From Lachnospiraceae bacterium (GTDB taxonomy: Bacteria; Bacillota; Clostridia; Lachnospirales; Lachnospiraceae): a stretch of 34,349 nucleotides of DNA. The stretch lies in assembly GCA_017540355.1 (NCBI GenBank), contig JAFYBE010000112.1, forward strand, positions 1-34,349. The letters are read 5' to 3'. The notes beneath the pieces were generated by a model that saw only the letters and a program-made list of their open reading frames with translations, was not told the origin of the DNA and ran no database searches. Shown piece by piece: positions 25,115 through 33,505 of this stretch (its first letter is position 1; each line of letters starts with the position of its first letter). A program made the translations under genes and the position numbers.

Positions 25115-25138
25115 TGCCGACACAAATATGTGCCGGCA
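25115..25138 (-). terminator. Hairpin after flgE, possible terminator or attenuator
   Basis: TGCCGGCACA and TGTGTCGGCA form a 10-bp stem (one G-U pair) with a 4-base TATT loop, 36 bases past the flgE stop. The following bases are TTTCGCTTTG, a broken U-tract, so termination would be partial at best. It lies just before the extended -10 promoter. It could also protect the upstream mRNA 3' end after processing. Confidence 0.5.
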
Positions 25139-25174
25139 GGATCGCATAAAGCGTGTTATAGAAACGGATGTGAA

Positions 25175-27010
25175 TTATCTCTTAAGATTCACAAGCTCTT
25201 CCAAAAGTGTATCCGATACTGTTATGATACGCGAGTTAGCCTGGAAACCACGCTGTGTGGTGATCATCTCCGTAAACTCAGCGGAAAGGTCTACGTTGGA
25301 CATCTCAAGTACGCCTGTTGTCATGTAGCCGCCGCCTGTCTTGATATCGATACCGATACCGTCGAAATCACCGGAGTTCTGCGTATTCTTGTAAAGGTTA
25401 TCACCCTTCTTCTCAAGACCTGATGCATTGGCAAATTCTGCAACTGCAATCTGGCCTAAAAGTCTTGACATACCGTTGTCGTATGAAGCATAGATACGTC
25501 CGTCATCCTGGATTGATACGCCGCTCATCTTACCTAACTTTCTACCTGCGCCGATCTTGTTGGCATCACCGCTTGATGCAGCTATTGTAGATGTTCCGGA
25601 GTTGTTGAACATTGTTGTGGGCGAGAAGTCAATCTCTATATCCTCAAAGTTACTCTCATCCTCACCGGTAAGCGGATTCTTTGTTACGAGATTTCCAAGC
25701 ATAAGCTTAATCGTCGTATTATCAGCGCCTCTTTCACCTATTCCTTCAAACTTACCTGTTGCAACATTATAGAATAAGTTTGCAGCTGTAATACCCGAAG
25801 GTATCTCATTGTTTGCAAGAGTGGCCTTCTGTTCGGTTGAAAGTGCAGCAACACCAGCCAATGTCGGATCTGTCAAAAGAGTTCTTGCAGGTATTGACTG
25901 TACCGAAGTGTCTGTTCCGTCACTGACACTTACTGACATAATTTTATTGTCAAGAACGTCTTTAAGCGAGAAGCTGAGTGTCTGCGCGGGGCTTACACTG
26001 TTATTGGTATACGTAAACTTAGTTGACTGAAGTTTCTCCGGAGAAGCCTCATAACCGGCCTGCTTAAGTGCAACGGATATCTTATTCCAGTCAGGAGTAG
26101 TTGTCTGATTTGCAGTATATACAACATCTCCTGCTGCGATACCGTTCTCAGCATCAGCTGTCTTTGCCGCGAGAACAAATCTTCCGTCGGAATCTGTCGT
26201 AAATGCGGTTGCATCGCTAAGTGCAGTCACAAGTGTAGCCGCACTCGCCTGACCCTGGAGGTCAAAAACGCTTGCTCCAAGCTGTGAAAGATCAATAGGA
26301 TTATTATCAGCATCAACCATTCCATCCAAGGTTACCTGGAACATACCATCTGTATCGGTAGTCTTTATGTTGATTTTTGCTGTATACGGATAACCGAGCT
26401 TATCGTAGAACATAAGGTTCATGTTCTTACCTGATGTACTTGTAAGGTTGGTATCGAGTTTATCGATGATACCTGCAACTCTTGCCTTTGTTGTAGCCTC
26501 GGGATCGTATGTCATGTTCTCTGCGCTCATGATACGAAGAGCCGATACTGTATCCTGCTTGATATCCATTGTCTCGGGATCTACCTGCCATCCCATTACG
26601 TTGTAACCGTTGGATGTCATGGCGAGGTTACCTAAACCGTCCACGTAGAAAGAACCGTCACGTGTGAAGAAATTATCAAGTCCGTTAGAAACTATGAAGA
26701 ATGAATCTCCTGTTATTCTAATATCGAAAGGGTTGTTCGTTGTCTGTGAAGCACCCTGAGAGTTGATCGCTGTATTGATTGCACCTGTCTTAACACCGAG
26801 ACCGATCTGACGTGCGTTGATACCTGCGGTACCTGTCTGTGCATTGGCGCCTGATGCGTTCTGTGTTGTCTGATACATCAGTTCCGAGAAGGTCACTGAC
26901 TGTGACTTAAACGCTACGGTATTGACATTGGCGATGTTGTTACCGATGACGTCCATCTTGGTCTGGTGTGTCTTCAATCCGGCTACGCCGGAGTACATTG
27001 ATCTCATCAT
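25175..27010 (-). CDS. flgE: Flagellar hook protein FlgE
   Basis: A 611-residue FlgE. The N-terminal axial-protein motif is present ([20 protein letters not shown], then [16 protein letters not shown]), as is the hook-basal body C-terminus ([20 protein letters not shown], then [21 protein letters not shown]). The central domains (about 150-470) are large and account for a length well above the roughly 400 residues of enterobacterial FlgE. The ATG at 27010 is chosen over one at 27052 because AGGAGGG lies eight bases upstream and the protein then begins at the family's normal N-terminus. It is exported by the flagellar apparatus to form the hook. Confidence 0.95.
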   Translation of the reverse strand: MMRSMYSGVAGLKTHQTKMDVIGNNIANVNTVAFKSQSVTFSELMYQTTQNASGANAQTGTAGINARQIGLGVKTGAINTAINSQGASQTTNNPFDIRITGDSFFIVSNGLDNFFTRDGSFYVDGLGNLAMTSNGYNVMGWQVDPETMDIKQDTVSALRIMSAENMTYDPEATTKARVAGIIDKLDTNLTSTSGKNMNLMFYDKLGYPYTAKINIKTTDTDGMFQVTLDGMVDADNNPIDLSQLGASVFDLQGQASAATLVTALSDATAFTTDSDGRFVLAAKTADAENGIAAGDVVYTANQTTTPDWNKISVALKQAGYEASPEKLQSTKFTYTNNSVSPAQTLSFSLKDVLDNKIMSVSVSDGTDTSVQSIPARTLLTDPTLAGVAALSTEQKATLANNEIPSGITAANLFYNVATGKFEGIGERGADNTTIKLMLGNLVTKNPLTGEDESNFEDIEIDFSPTTMFNNSGTSTIAASSGDANKIGAGRKLGKMSGVSIQDDGRIYASYDNGMSRLLGQIAVAEFANASGLEKKGDNLYKNTQNSGDFDGIGIDIKTGGGYMTTGVLEMSNVDLSAEFTEMITTQRGFQANSRIITVSDTLLEELVNLKR

Positions 27011-27092
27011 AATGTTTGCCCTCCTGAATTCTTCGGGCGGTAGTGACTTCATCTGTCATTCTGAAGTCTTGGCCTCCTTGTGAGGTCCGGCC

Positions 27093-27170
27093 TTATACTA
27101 TTACCGCTCCGTCTATATTTGTAAATACCTGTTCGTTACTTAAGTTAGAGTCAAGCACCGTAACCACTGT
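27093..27170 (-). other. In-frame continuation of the TIGR02530-type gene after the stop
   Basis: Reading on in the same frame after the TGA at 27171-27173 gives 25 codons, TVVTVLDSNLSNEQVFTNID then GAVIV, ending in TAA (27093-27095). This resembles the C-terminal tail that I recall for the family (a TVxT...VFTNIDGAVI pattern). The residue replaced by the stop would normally be Arg or similar, so a single CGA-to-TGA change would explain it. Confidence 0.8.
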
Positions 27171-27494
27171 TCAGCTCGGTACATTCACGATGAATGCGAG
27201 CTTATCCATGATCATAAGCGACTCTTTGATTCCTTTCATTCCGGCCTTCGCTATGCCTTCCTGCAGTCTGTTAAGCTGCGAGTCGTCGAGATTAATATCT
27301 CTTGTAGCGAGCCTGTCGGTTGCATGCTTTGAAAATTTAAGTTCCTTAACGGCTTCATTCTGCATCCTTCCCAGGATATCACCGAATGTCTGTCCGTTAC
27401 CCGTACGCCTTGTATCCTGCGTCTGGGTTAAATTTCCAAGATACTCACCTTGAATCTGTTTAGCGGAAAGGAATCTCTCATCTAAGATATTCAT
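27171..27494 (-). CDS. TIGR02530-type flagellar operon protein, ended early by an in-frame TGA
   Basis: From the ATG at 27494 (GGAGGG six bases upstream) 107 residues are encoded: MNILDERFLS..., then the family core VKELKFSKHATDRLATRDI and GIKESLMIMDKLAFIVNVPS, then TGA. Proteins of this family, found before flgE in clostridia, continue with a beta-rich tail. That tail is present in frame after the TGA (27093-27170), so the product appears about 25 residues short unless the stop is read through. The function of the family is unknown; its position suggests a hook-assembly role. I place it in TIGR02530 from memory of motif and synteny. Confidence 0.8.
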   Translation of the reverse strand: MNILDERFLSAKQIQGEYLGNLTQTQDTRRTGNGQTFGDILGRMQNEAVKELKFSKHATDRLATRDINLDDSQLNRLQEGIAKAGMKGIKESLMIMDKLAFIVNVPS

Positions 27495-27533
27495 ACGCTT
27501 CCCTCCGTTTATCATCGGTTGTTCCTTATTCAA

Positions 27534-28247
27534 TTATACTATTCCGGTATCTTCACCTTCTGCCGAGCTTTCCTGTGTATCTCCCGCACCGGTTCCGGTC
27601 TGCTGTGAATACCAGTTGGCGTATGCGTTGTACACTGTCTGCTCATCATCGGTTAAGAATGATTTCTGGTACGAATTCATTGCGCTGTATGCTTCAACAA
27701 CCTTGCCTACGCTTTCCTTATCTTCTGCCGTAAGAGCATCGATACTCGGAAGCTTGTTGATCTGAGCCACGAATGTATCCGCAAGCTTTATAGCTAACGT
27801 ATATTCCGAATCCGCTACAGTCTTAAGATCGTCGTAATTATACAGGGTACCGTCGATCGACAGATATGTCTTGCTACCTGAGAATGTGACGTAATCTACA
27901 GTTCCTTCTATAGTCTTGGTGTCACCGGTAGCTGAAGTCTCTTCCATGAATACATATTGTCCGACAAGTGACGATGCGCTCTGCCTGTCCATTGTAGAGC
28001 TCATGTTCTGCATCTCCTCAAGTGTTGAGAAAGTTGCAAGCTGTGATACATACTCCGTATTGTCTGTGGGCTCCAAAGGATCCTGGTATTGCATCTGTGT
28101 CACAAGTAGCTGTAGGAAAGCATCCTTGTCAAGTGCGCCGCCTGCTTCTTTTTTAGCGGCTTCAACTGCTTTTGATATGGAGGATGTATCGGGTGTCGCT
28201 CCGTTGTTGGTGATCTTACCATCAACCACATTTGCTATTGCACTCAT
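27534..28247 (-). CDS. flgD: Flagellar hook cap protein FlgD with extra C-terminal module
   Basis: A 237-residue protein. Residues 37-85 hold the conserved FlgD core (LDKDAFLQLLVTQMQYQDPL, then TDNTEYVSQLATFSTLEEMQ), followed by a beta region (about 93-150) including GQYVF and a VDYVTFSGSKTYLSIDG strand pair. Residues about 158-212 form an additional helical module (INKLPSIDALTAEDKESV, then EAYSAMNSYQKSFLTDDE) that resembles modules of Gram-positive surface proteins. The C-terminus is acidic and low-complexity. FlgD caps the growing hook and is exported. B. subtilis FlgD has only about 140 residues, so the C-terminal extension is unusual. Confidence 0.92.
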   Translation of the reverse strand: MSAIANVVDGKITNNGATPDTSSISKAVEAAKKEAGGALDKDAFLQLLVTQMQYQDPLEPTDNTEYVSQLATFSTLEEMQNMSSTMDRQSASSLVGQYVFMEETSATGDTKTIEGTVDYVTFSGSKTYLSIDGTLYNYDDLKTVADSEYTLAIKLADTFVAQINKLPSIDALTAEDKESVGKVVEAYSAMNSYQKSFLTDDEQTVYNAYANWYSQQTGTGAGDTQESSAEGEDTGIV

Positions 28248-28264
28248 ATTGTTCTCCTTATAGC

Positions 28265-29665
28265 TTATGCCATGTAATCTACCGTGTTACCTTGTCTTGC
28301 CATCATGTCTGCCGTGACCTTATCTTCTTCATCAAGCTCTTCCATATCAAGCTCCGAGATATCGCCACCGCCTAAGTTGATGCCTCTGACTTTCTTTCTC
28401 TTGGCCTCTGCTTCGGGCTGACCTTCACGACTCTGTCCGTTATCGCTAAGATTACGTTCAAAAGCGTGAGCTCCTACCGTGACTTCGACCGCTTCTACTT
28501 TAATTCCCTGCTCATTCATCTGGTCCTTCAGCTGAATTATCTGAGCTTCTAAAACTTCCTTCACCTGCTGATTCTCAGTTGTGAACGAAGCTGTGATAAC
28601 ACCATCCTTGGCCGCTACCTGTACTCTGACATTACCAAGTGAAGCGGGATGTAACTGCATCTCCATTTCAGTAATATCTTCGTTCATTGTCATGCGAAGT
28701 GATTCGCTGACCTGTTCCATGATCTGTTCCGTAGAAGTTGTGTATGTGGGATAAGCCGCATCAACTTTCTCAGCTACCATACCCTTTAGGGTATCTGTGA
28801 CCGTCTGAGTGAAGTTTAAGTGCTCTCCTCCGCGGTTCTCACTTCCGTTCTCCTGTCTTCCCTTTTCTTCGTGCCTTGCACTGACAGGGGCTGTCTCTTC
28901 GTTGTCTTCCGGCTTATTGTCGACCATTACCTCTTCTCTTACGCTCTGTCTCTGTTCGGGCTTACGTGTAAGCTCGGCATCGGCAAGCATATCAACGGGT
29001 CTGTCTGTATCGACTGCCTCATTCACGTCCTTATCTGCTACCGCATCTGCTATCTGACTCTTCAAATCCTCTACAGGTATCTGCAGTGTATCCGCAACCT
29101 CATTCATAAGCTTGTCAGCGTCTGTCATGAGCTGCTTAACATCAGCAAACAGTTCTTCGTCTGTCATGATATCGGTCTTATCGGTAGCATCAGTGAGCTC
29201 TACCACCAGATCAGGGATTGTATTGGAATTAAGTAACTCCGCCGGTTCGATGTCCAAAGCACTGATTGCTTCTTCTACCTGTTCTGCCGGAATCTCCAAT
29301 ACTTCTGCGATGGTCTGTACCATCGTCATTGCTACCTCTGTGATCTCTTCCATTGCCTCGTCGCTTATGGGCTTAGAATCCTCTGCGGGTCCTGTGCTTT
29401 CTTCCTTTACCTTTGCAGGCTTATCGGAATCATCCTTAACCTTTGTCTCGGACTTCGCTTCCTTGTCGACGGGACTTGCTTCCTTAGCTTCGGGCTTATC
29501 GCTTTTAACGGCGTTGTCCTTAGGCTGTGGTGCATTCTCCTCTTTGCTTGTACTGTTCTTAAGTACATTCGAGAAGTCTGTACCGGAAGCCGGATTCACA
29601 TTGGCGCTTACGTTAGTCTTAAGCTCCTGTACGGGGCTTAATCCTGTAACTAAATTAGCCGTCAT
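28265..29665 (-). CDS. fliK: Flagellar hook-length control protein FliK
   Basis: A 466-residue protein. The N-terminal two thirds are charged, low in complexity and poorly conserved (Lys/Glu/Asp/Pro-rich), as expected for the ruler part. The C-terminal hook-length-control domain (about 335-435) has EMQLHPASLGNVRVQVAAKD, GVITASFTTENQQVKEVLE and QLKDQMNEQGIKVEAVEV. FliK measures the hook and triggers the FlhB specificity switch. It is the first gene after a sigma-D-like promoter and precedes flgD by 17 bases. Confidence 0.93.
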   Translation of the reverse strand: MTANLVTGLSPVQELKTNVSANVNPASGTDFSNVLKNSTSKEENAPQPKDNAVKSDKPEAKEASPVDKEAKSETKVKDDSDKPAKVKEESTGPAEDSKPISDEAMEEITEVAMTMVQTIAEVLEIPAEQVEEAISALDIEPAELLNSNTIPDLVVELTDATDKTDIMTDEELFADVKQLMTDADKLMNEVADTLQIPVEDLKSQIADAVADKDVNEAVDTDRPVDMLADAELTRKPEQRQSVREEVMVDNKPEDNEETAPVSARHEEKGRQENGSENRGGEHLNFTQTVTDTLKGMVAEKVDAAYPTYTTSTEQIMEQVSESLRMTMNEDITEMEMQLHPASLGNVRVQVAAKDGVITASFTTENQQVKEVLEAQIIQLKDQMNEQGIKVEAVEVTVGAHAFERNLSDNGQSREGQPEAEAKRKKVRGINLGGGDISELDMEELDEEDKVTADMMARQGNTVDYMA

Positions 29666-29716
29666 CCGTCATCCTCCTTATCAATTTTTCAAGGTTCATC
29701 ATTACCTACATCAGAT

Positions 29717-29743
29717 ATATCGGATTAACTCACCCAAAACTTA
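29717..29743 (-). promoter_or_regulatory. Candidate sigma-D (sigma-28) promoter upstream of fliK
   Basis: The minus strand reads TAAG (29740-29743), 15 bases, then TCCGATAT (29717-29724). The sigma-D consensus is TAAA-N15-GCCGATAT, so 11 of 12 positions with ideal spacing would need TAAA and GCCGATAT; here the two mismatches are one in each box. It lies in the 113-base gap between the ylxF-like gene and fliK, about 40 bases upstream of the fliK Shine-Dalgarno (AAGGAGG). The cognate sigma factor gene (fliA) is in the same window. Confidence 0.65.
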
Positions 29744-29778
29744 ACCACGTATCAAACGTTTTCGAGTTAAATCATACT

Positions 29779-30675
29779 TTAATTATCGGGCTCCATTATC
29801 TTCGTTATCTTAGCCGCAATCTCCGAATTCATGGCACCGAGTATCTTACCTCTTGAATCCGTATCCATCTGCCATAGTATCTTGGCCGCAAGGTCAAGAT
29901 TGTCCGTCATCTCCTCAAAAATCGCCGCCGCCTGCTTAGGCTTCATATCGGCATATGCCTGCGCATAATTCTTGATCTCTTCAGACACCTGCTCTTCCAC
30001 GATGACCTGCTTATACAGACTCTCCGCGGTCGCCGGATCCATGGATTCATAATACTTAACGTACTCATCCTCTCCCGGACCATTCTGCGCATAAACAACT
30101 TCATTATAGAATTCGTTCTTGATACGCTCAAACTCCACCTGCTTATCTTCAAAAGTACGCAGTCTGTCCACTTCTTCGGTAAGAGCCGAAATCTCTTCAT
30201 CCTTGGCTGCGGAATTGGCCTGCGTATCCGCAAGTTCCTTCTGAAGCTCCTGTATCTCACGTACCGCATCCTTAAGCGAAGAATAGCCCGATGTATCTAT
30301 GTCGCCTTCATCACCGACCATCTCCTCGGATACAAGTACCGAATCGGGTAAAATACCCCGCACTACGGGTACGTTCTTAAGCACGGGTGCAAGCACTCCG
30401 GAGCCGAACCCTCCTACATCAAGCTTAATAAGCGCACAGATTATGGCGATCCAAACCGCTACGATTATGATCGTCGTTATGATGACCGGAAGATTGCTTC
30501 CGTCGTCATCCGTAATCCGGGCTTCCTCGTCGGCGAGTTCCTTGGCCTTTTTCTTGGCCTCCTTCTTCTTTGCCTTCTGCTCGGCTTTCTCTCTCTTCTG
30601 TTCTTCCTTAAAGGCTTTCTTCTCTTCTTTGAGTCGGGCGATCTCCGCCTCATTCTCGTCTACAAAATCTGCCAT
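29779..30675 (-). CDS. ylxF: YlxF/MotE-like protein with MgtE N-terminal-type domain
   Basis: A 298-residue protein. A highly basic/acidic N-terminal helix (about 10-50, KAEQKAKKKEAKKKAKELAD) precedes one membrane segment (about 62-85). A coiled coil follows (about 130-190), then an MgtE N-terminal-like helical domain (YYESMDPATAESLYKQVI, MKPKQAAAIFEEMTDNL, LAAKILWQMDTDSRGKILGAM). The position between fliJ and fliK equals that of ylxF in B. subtilis. Related MotE proteins in other bacteria are chaperone-like partners of MotC. The exact role in Firmicutes is not settled. Confidence 0.85.
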   Translation of the reverse strand: MADFVDENEAEIARLKEEKKAFKEEQKREKAEQKAKKKEAKKKAKELADEEARITDDDGSNLPVIITTIIIVAVWIAIICALIKLDVGGFGSGVLAPVLKNVPVVRGILPDSVLVSEEMVGDEGDIDTSGYSSLKDAVREIQELQKELADTQANSAAKDEEISALTEEVDRLRTFEDKQVEFERIKNEFYNEVVYAQNGPGEDEYVKYYESMDPATAESLYKQVIVEEQVSEEIKNYAQAYADMKPKQAAAIFEEMTDNLDLAAKILWQMDTDSRGKILGAMNSEIAAKITKIMEPDN

Positions 30676-30719
30676 ATAATCCTCATTCCCGCGTTGTTAC
30701 ACCTGTCGGTGATATATGC

Positions 30720-31169
30720 TTACAGCCCGATCTTTCTGCCGTGCCTGTAACTTACAAGTTCGTCTATCTCCTTGCTTTCGGCCGCATTCAGCTCATGCTT
30801 GAATTCCTCGAAAGCGTTGTCCCTTAACTTCTCCTGTATCTTACGTTCCTGCATGGCCGTGTTAAGCTCATTCCTGGCTCTGTCCACCACCGCCTGCGCA
30901 CGCCTGACATTCTCTTTCTGTGCTTCTATCTGGTCCTTAAGATTGTCGATTGCCCTGGTATTGTCCCTTAAATCGTTGACATCTATGGAATCCTGGCGCA
31001 TCCGTCTGCCTTCTTCCTCATACCACTCAAGCCTGTCAAAAAGTTCGGAAAGCTTCTCTTCCTCAGCATTAAGAGCCGCCATAGCCTCAGCGAACGCCGC
31101 CTTGGCCTGGTCCTCAAGCTTAAGCTTAACGTCAAGGACATTCTTCATCTTATATCTGAATACAGCCAT
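30720..31169 (-). CDS. fliJ: Flagellar export chaperone FliJ
   Basis: A 149-residue, almost entirely helical protein with an antiparallel coiled-coil pattern (MAVFRYKMKNVLDVKLKLED at the N-terminus and a basic end, SYRHGRKIGL). FliJ forms the stalk that connects the FliI ATPase ring to FlhA and helps recycle export chaperones. Length is typical, and its place 28 bases after fliI is canonical. The N-terminal FxY/FRY...L..VLxVKxxxE pattern supports the assignment despite low sequence conservation in the family. Confidence 0.9.
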   Translation of the reverse strand: MAVFRYKMKNVLDVKLKLEDQAKAAFAEAMAALNAEEEKLSELFDRLEWYEEEGRRMRQDSIDVNDLRDNTRAIDNLKDQIEAQKENVRRAQAVVDRARNELNTAMQERKIQEKLRDNAFEEFKHELNAAESKEIDELVSYRHGRKIGL

Positions 31170-31197
31170 GACCCTGTAATCTCCCTGTCACACAAAC

Positions 31198-32514
31198 CTA
31201 TTCAAATATCTCATTCATCATTCTGAGTGTATCTTCAAAAGCAACCGCTTCATCCGTGCTCTGCATAAGGAAGGCATTGACCGCATCAATCTTCTCGATT
31301 GCATAATCTATTCCCGCATTGCTTCCCTTTTTATAGGCACCTATATTGATAAGGTCCTCGGCATCGTTATACGTGGCAAGCACATTCTTAATTTTGCCGG
31401 CCGTAGCCTTATGCTCTTTATCCGCCACCTGACTCATACACCTGCTTATGCTCTGCAGCACGTCTATTGCAGGATAATGATTCTTATGTGCAAGCTTTCG
31501 GTTAAGCATTATATGCCCGTCAAGAATCGAACGTGCGGTATCCGTTATGGGCTCATTAAAGTCATCACCGTCTACAAGGACGGTATAAAGACCCGTTATG
31601 GATCCCTTGTCGCTGCATCCGGCTCTTTCCAAAAGCTTGGGCATCTCGGAATACACACTGGGCGGGTATCCTCTCGATACCGGCGGTTCTCCGTTGGCAA
31701 GACCGATCTCTCTTTGTGCCATCGAAAAACGCGTCATGGAGTCCATCATAAGAAGGACATCCTTGCCTTTGTCTCTGAAATATTCGGCAATGGCCGTAGC
31801 GGTCTTAGCCGCCTTGTTACGTTCAAGGGCCGGTCTGTCGGATGTCGCTATGACAACCACGGAACGTTTCATACCCTCGGGGCCTAAGTCTCTTTCAACG
31901 AATTCCCTTACCTCACGGCCACGCTCTCCTATAAGAGCGATTACATTGATATCGGCAACGGTATTACGTGCAAGCATACCCATAAGCGTCGACTTGCCGA
32001 CACCCGAGCCTGCAAAAATACCGATACGCTGTCCTTTGCCTATGGTCATCAATCCGTCTATCGCTTTGACTCCCAAAGTCAATACCTCGGATATTATCTT
32101 CCTGCTCATCGGATCCGGCGGTGCACACTCCACGGGATACGGTGTTCCTCCCGTGATTACCGCTCCGTCAGTTGGTCTTCCGAGTCCGTCCAATGTATGA
32201 CCCAACAGTGCATCCGATACGTTCACCGTAAGCGGATTGCCCGTATTCTCGACTATACATCCTGTGCTTATGCCTTCGGCATTATCATAGGGTGTAAGCT
32301 GGGTTCTGCCTTCTTTAAAACCTACAACTTCTGCCATAATGGGCGGAAGCGACGGGTCCTCCGGATATATGTAACACACATCGCCAAGCTTGGCATCCGG
32401 TCCCGCCGATTCTATGGACAGTCCTATTACATTGACAATCTTTCCCTTTTTAGCAAAAAAAGACTCGTCGCAGAGATCTATGTACTTACCGAAATTCACT
32501 CTAGCCGCTTCCAA
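31198..32514 (-). CDS. fliI: Flagellar export ATPase FliI
   Basis: A 438-residue F1-beta-like ATPase. Walker A lies at about 168-176 (AGSGVGKST, with K174). Other landmarks are ALIGERGREVREFVERDLG, Walker B in VLLMMDSMTRFSMAQREI, and the PPSVYSEMPKLLERAG segment typical of FliI/YscN. It energises substrate unloading at the export gate with FliH and FliJ. The start is a TTG at 32514 with AAGGAGG five bases upstream; no ATG fits better. The C-terminus is complete and of normal length. Confidence 0.97.
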   Translation of the reverse strand: MEAARVNFGKYIDLCDESFFAKKGKIVNVIGLSIESAGPDAKLGDVCYIYPEDPSLPPIMAEVVGFKEGRTQLTPYDNAEGISTGCIVENTGNPLTVNVSDALLGHTLDGLGRPTDGAVITGGTPYPVECAPPDPMSRKIISEVLTLGVKAIDGLMTIGKGQRIGIFAGSGVGKSTLMGMLARNTVADINVIALIGERGREVREFVERDLGPEGMKRSVVVIATSDRPALERNKAAKTATAIAEYFRDKGKDVLLMMDSMTRFSMAQREIGLANGEPPVSRGYPPSVYSEMPKLLERAGCSDKGSITGLYTVLVDGDDFNEPITDTARSILDGHIMLNRKLAHKNHYPAIDVLQSISRCMSQVADKEHKATAGKIKNVLATYNDAEDLINIGAYKKGSNAGIDYAIEKIDAVNAFLMQSTDEAVAFEDTLRMMNEIFE

Positions 32515-32551
32515 GTCTTCCTCCTTAGGATATATCTGTAGCCGGATTTAT

Positions 32552-33505
32552 CTATTGATCCGGCGAATATGACAATAACTCAAGCTTCTTGCGAAGTAAC
32601 GCAAGTTCCGTACCCAGACTGCAGTCAAATATTCCGCCGTCTGTCTCTATCATACAGTCACCCGCCTTCATGGTAACATCCTCTATTATGTCTATGACAG
32701 CATCAGCGGCCATTGACTCGGTCTTAAGATTATCTCTGTTCTCAACCACATATTCATAGTCTTCGTGACTAACATGAATAAGATAGTTCTTGCTTCCCTC
32801 AACATGGAGCATGGCGTTGTGCAGGAGATTTATAATAAGTTCCTTTTGACCGCTCAAGTCAACTTCAAATATCTTCTCATATATCGAAGTCAGAGTATGA
32901 ACGAACTTGGGTTCAAGATCATCCACCATCTCTTCATACTGTTGCTGTAGAGCATTCCTCTCCTGCTCTATCTGCGCAGCAGCCTCAACCATCTCAGCCT
33001 GAGCCATGGCCTTGCCTTCGTTATATCCTTCGGCTCTGCCTTCCTCACGCGCAAGCGCTTTCTCTTTCTCTATCTCATCCGCAGCCTGAGCTCTCATGGC
33101 CTCTATCTCTGCGTTGGCTTCCGCAAGCATATCATCCCTGTTAAGGTCGGGATATTCGGGTTCGCCAAACTGCTCCGGTGCAGGTTCGTCATATGAGGGA
33201 ACCGCTTTGATCACATTGGATACGGGATTGCCTTCCTCGTCATACTCACCTTCATACTCTATATCCGAAGGATCGCCCACGAGTGCATTAAGAGTGTCGG
33301 CATCCAGCCCGTCTTCAAAGACAGGCTCCGAGCCGTAATCCTCAGACAGTTCGTCCGATTCGTTATATGAGTATACGGGGGAACTGTACTTCAGATCCCC
33401 CAATTTTTCCTCAATAATGCTGTTGCTGTCTATGACACGAGGCTCAACGCCCTCTCTCCTGAGATAAAAGGCCTTGACCAGGTTGCCGCTACGTACGCTA
33501 GACAA
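32552..33505 (-). CDS. fliH: Flagellar export ATPase regulator FliH
   Basis: A 317-residue protein. An unusually long acidic N-terminal region (about 30-110) is followed by a long Ala/Glu-rich coiled coil (about 120-200, with EGRAEGYNEGKAMAQAE). The C-terminal V-type ATPase E-subunit-like domain (VHTLTSIYEKIFEVDLSGQK, then VIDIIEDVTMKAGDCMIETD and GGIFDCSLGTELALL) is characteristic of FliH. FliH binds and inhibits FliI and docks it at the C-ring. The start is a TTG at 33505, overlapping the end of fliG by eight bases, with GGAGG about ten bases upstream. Confidence 0.93.
   Translation of the reverse strand: MSSVRSGNLVKAFYLRREGVEPRVIDSNSIIEEKLGDLKYSSPVYSYNESDELSEDYGSEPVFEDGLDADTLNALVGDPSDIEYEGEYDEEGNPVSNVIKAVPSYDEPAPEQFGEPEYPDLNRDDMLAEANAEIEAMRAQAADEIEKEKALAREEGRAEGYNEGKAMAQAEMVEAAAQIEQERNALQQQYEEMVDDLEPKFVHTLTSIYEKIFEVDLSGQKELIINLLHNAMLHVEGSKNYLIHVSHEDYEYVVENRDNLKTESMAADAVIDIIEDVTMKAGDCMIETDGGIFDCSLGTELALLRKKLELLSYSPDQ

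Noticed and set aside
27011-27092. GGCC-flanked stretch upstream of flgE as a possible terminator
   Set aside because: The pairing is short and interrupted, and there is no U-tract.
28809-29744. Several plus-strand open frames across fliK
   Set aside because: They are antisense shadows of the low-complexity FliK N-terminal region.
29945-29952. Exact GCCGATAT sigma-D -10 box on the minus strand
   Set aside because: It lies inside the ylxF-like coding region and has no TAAA-like -35 at 14-16 bases upstream.
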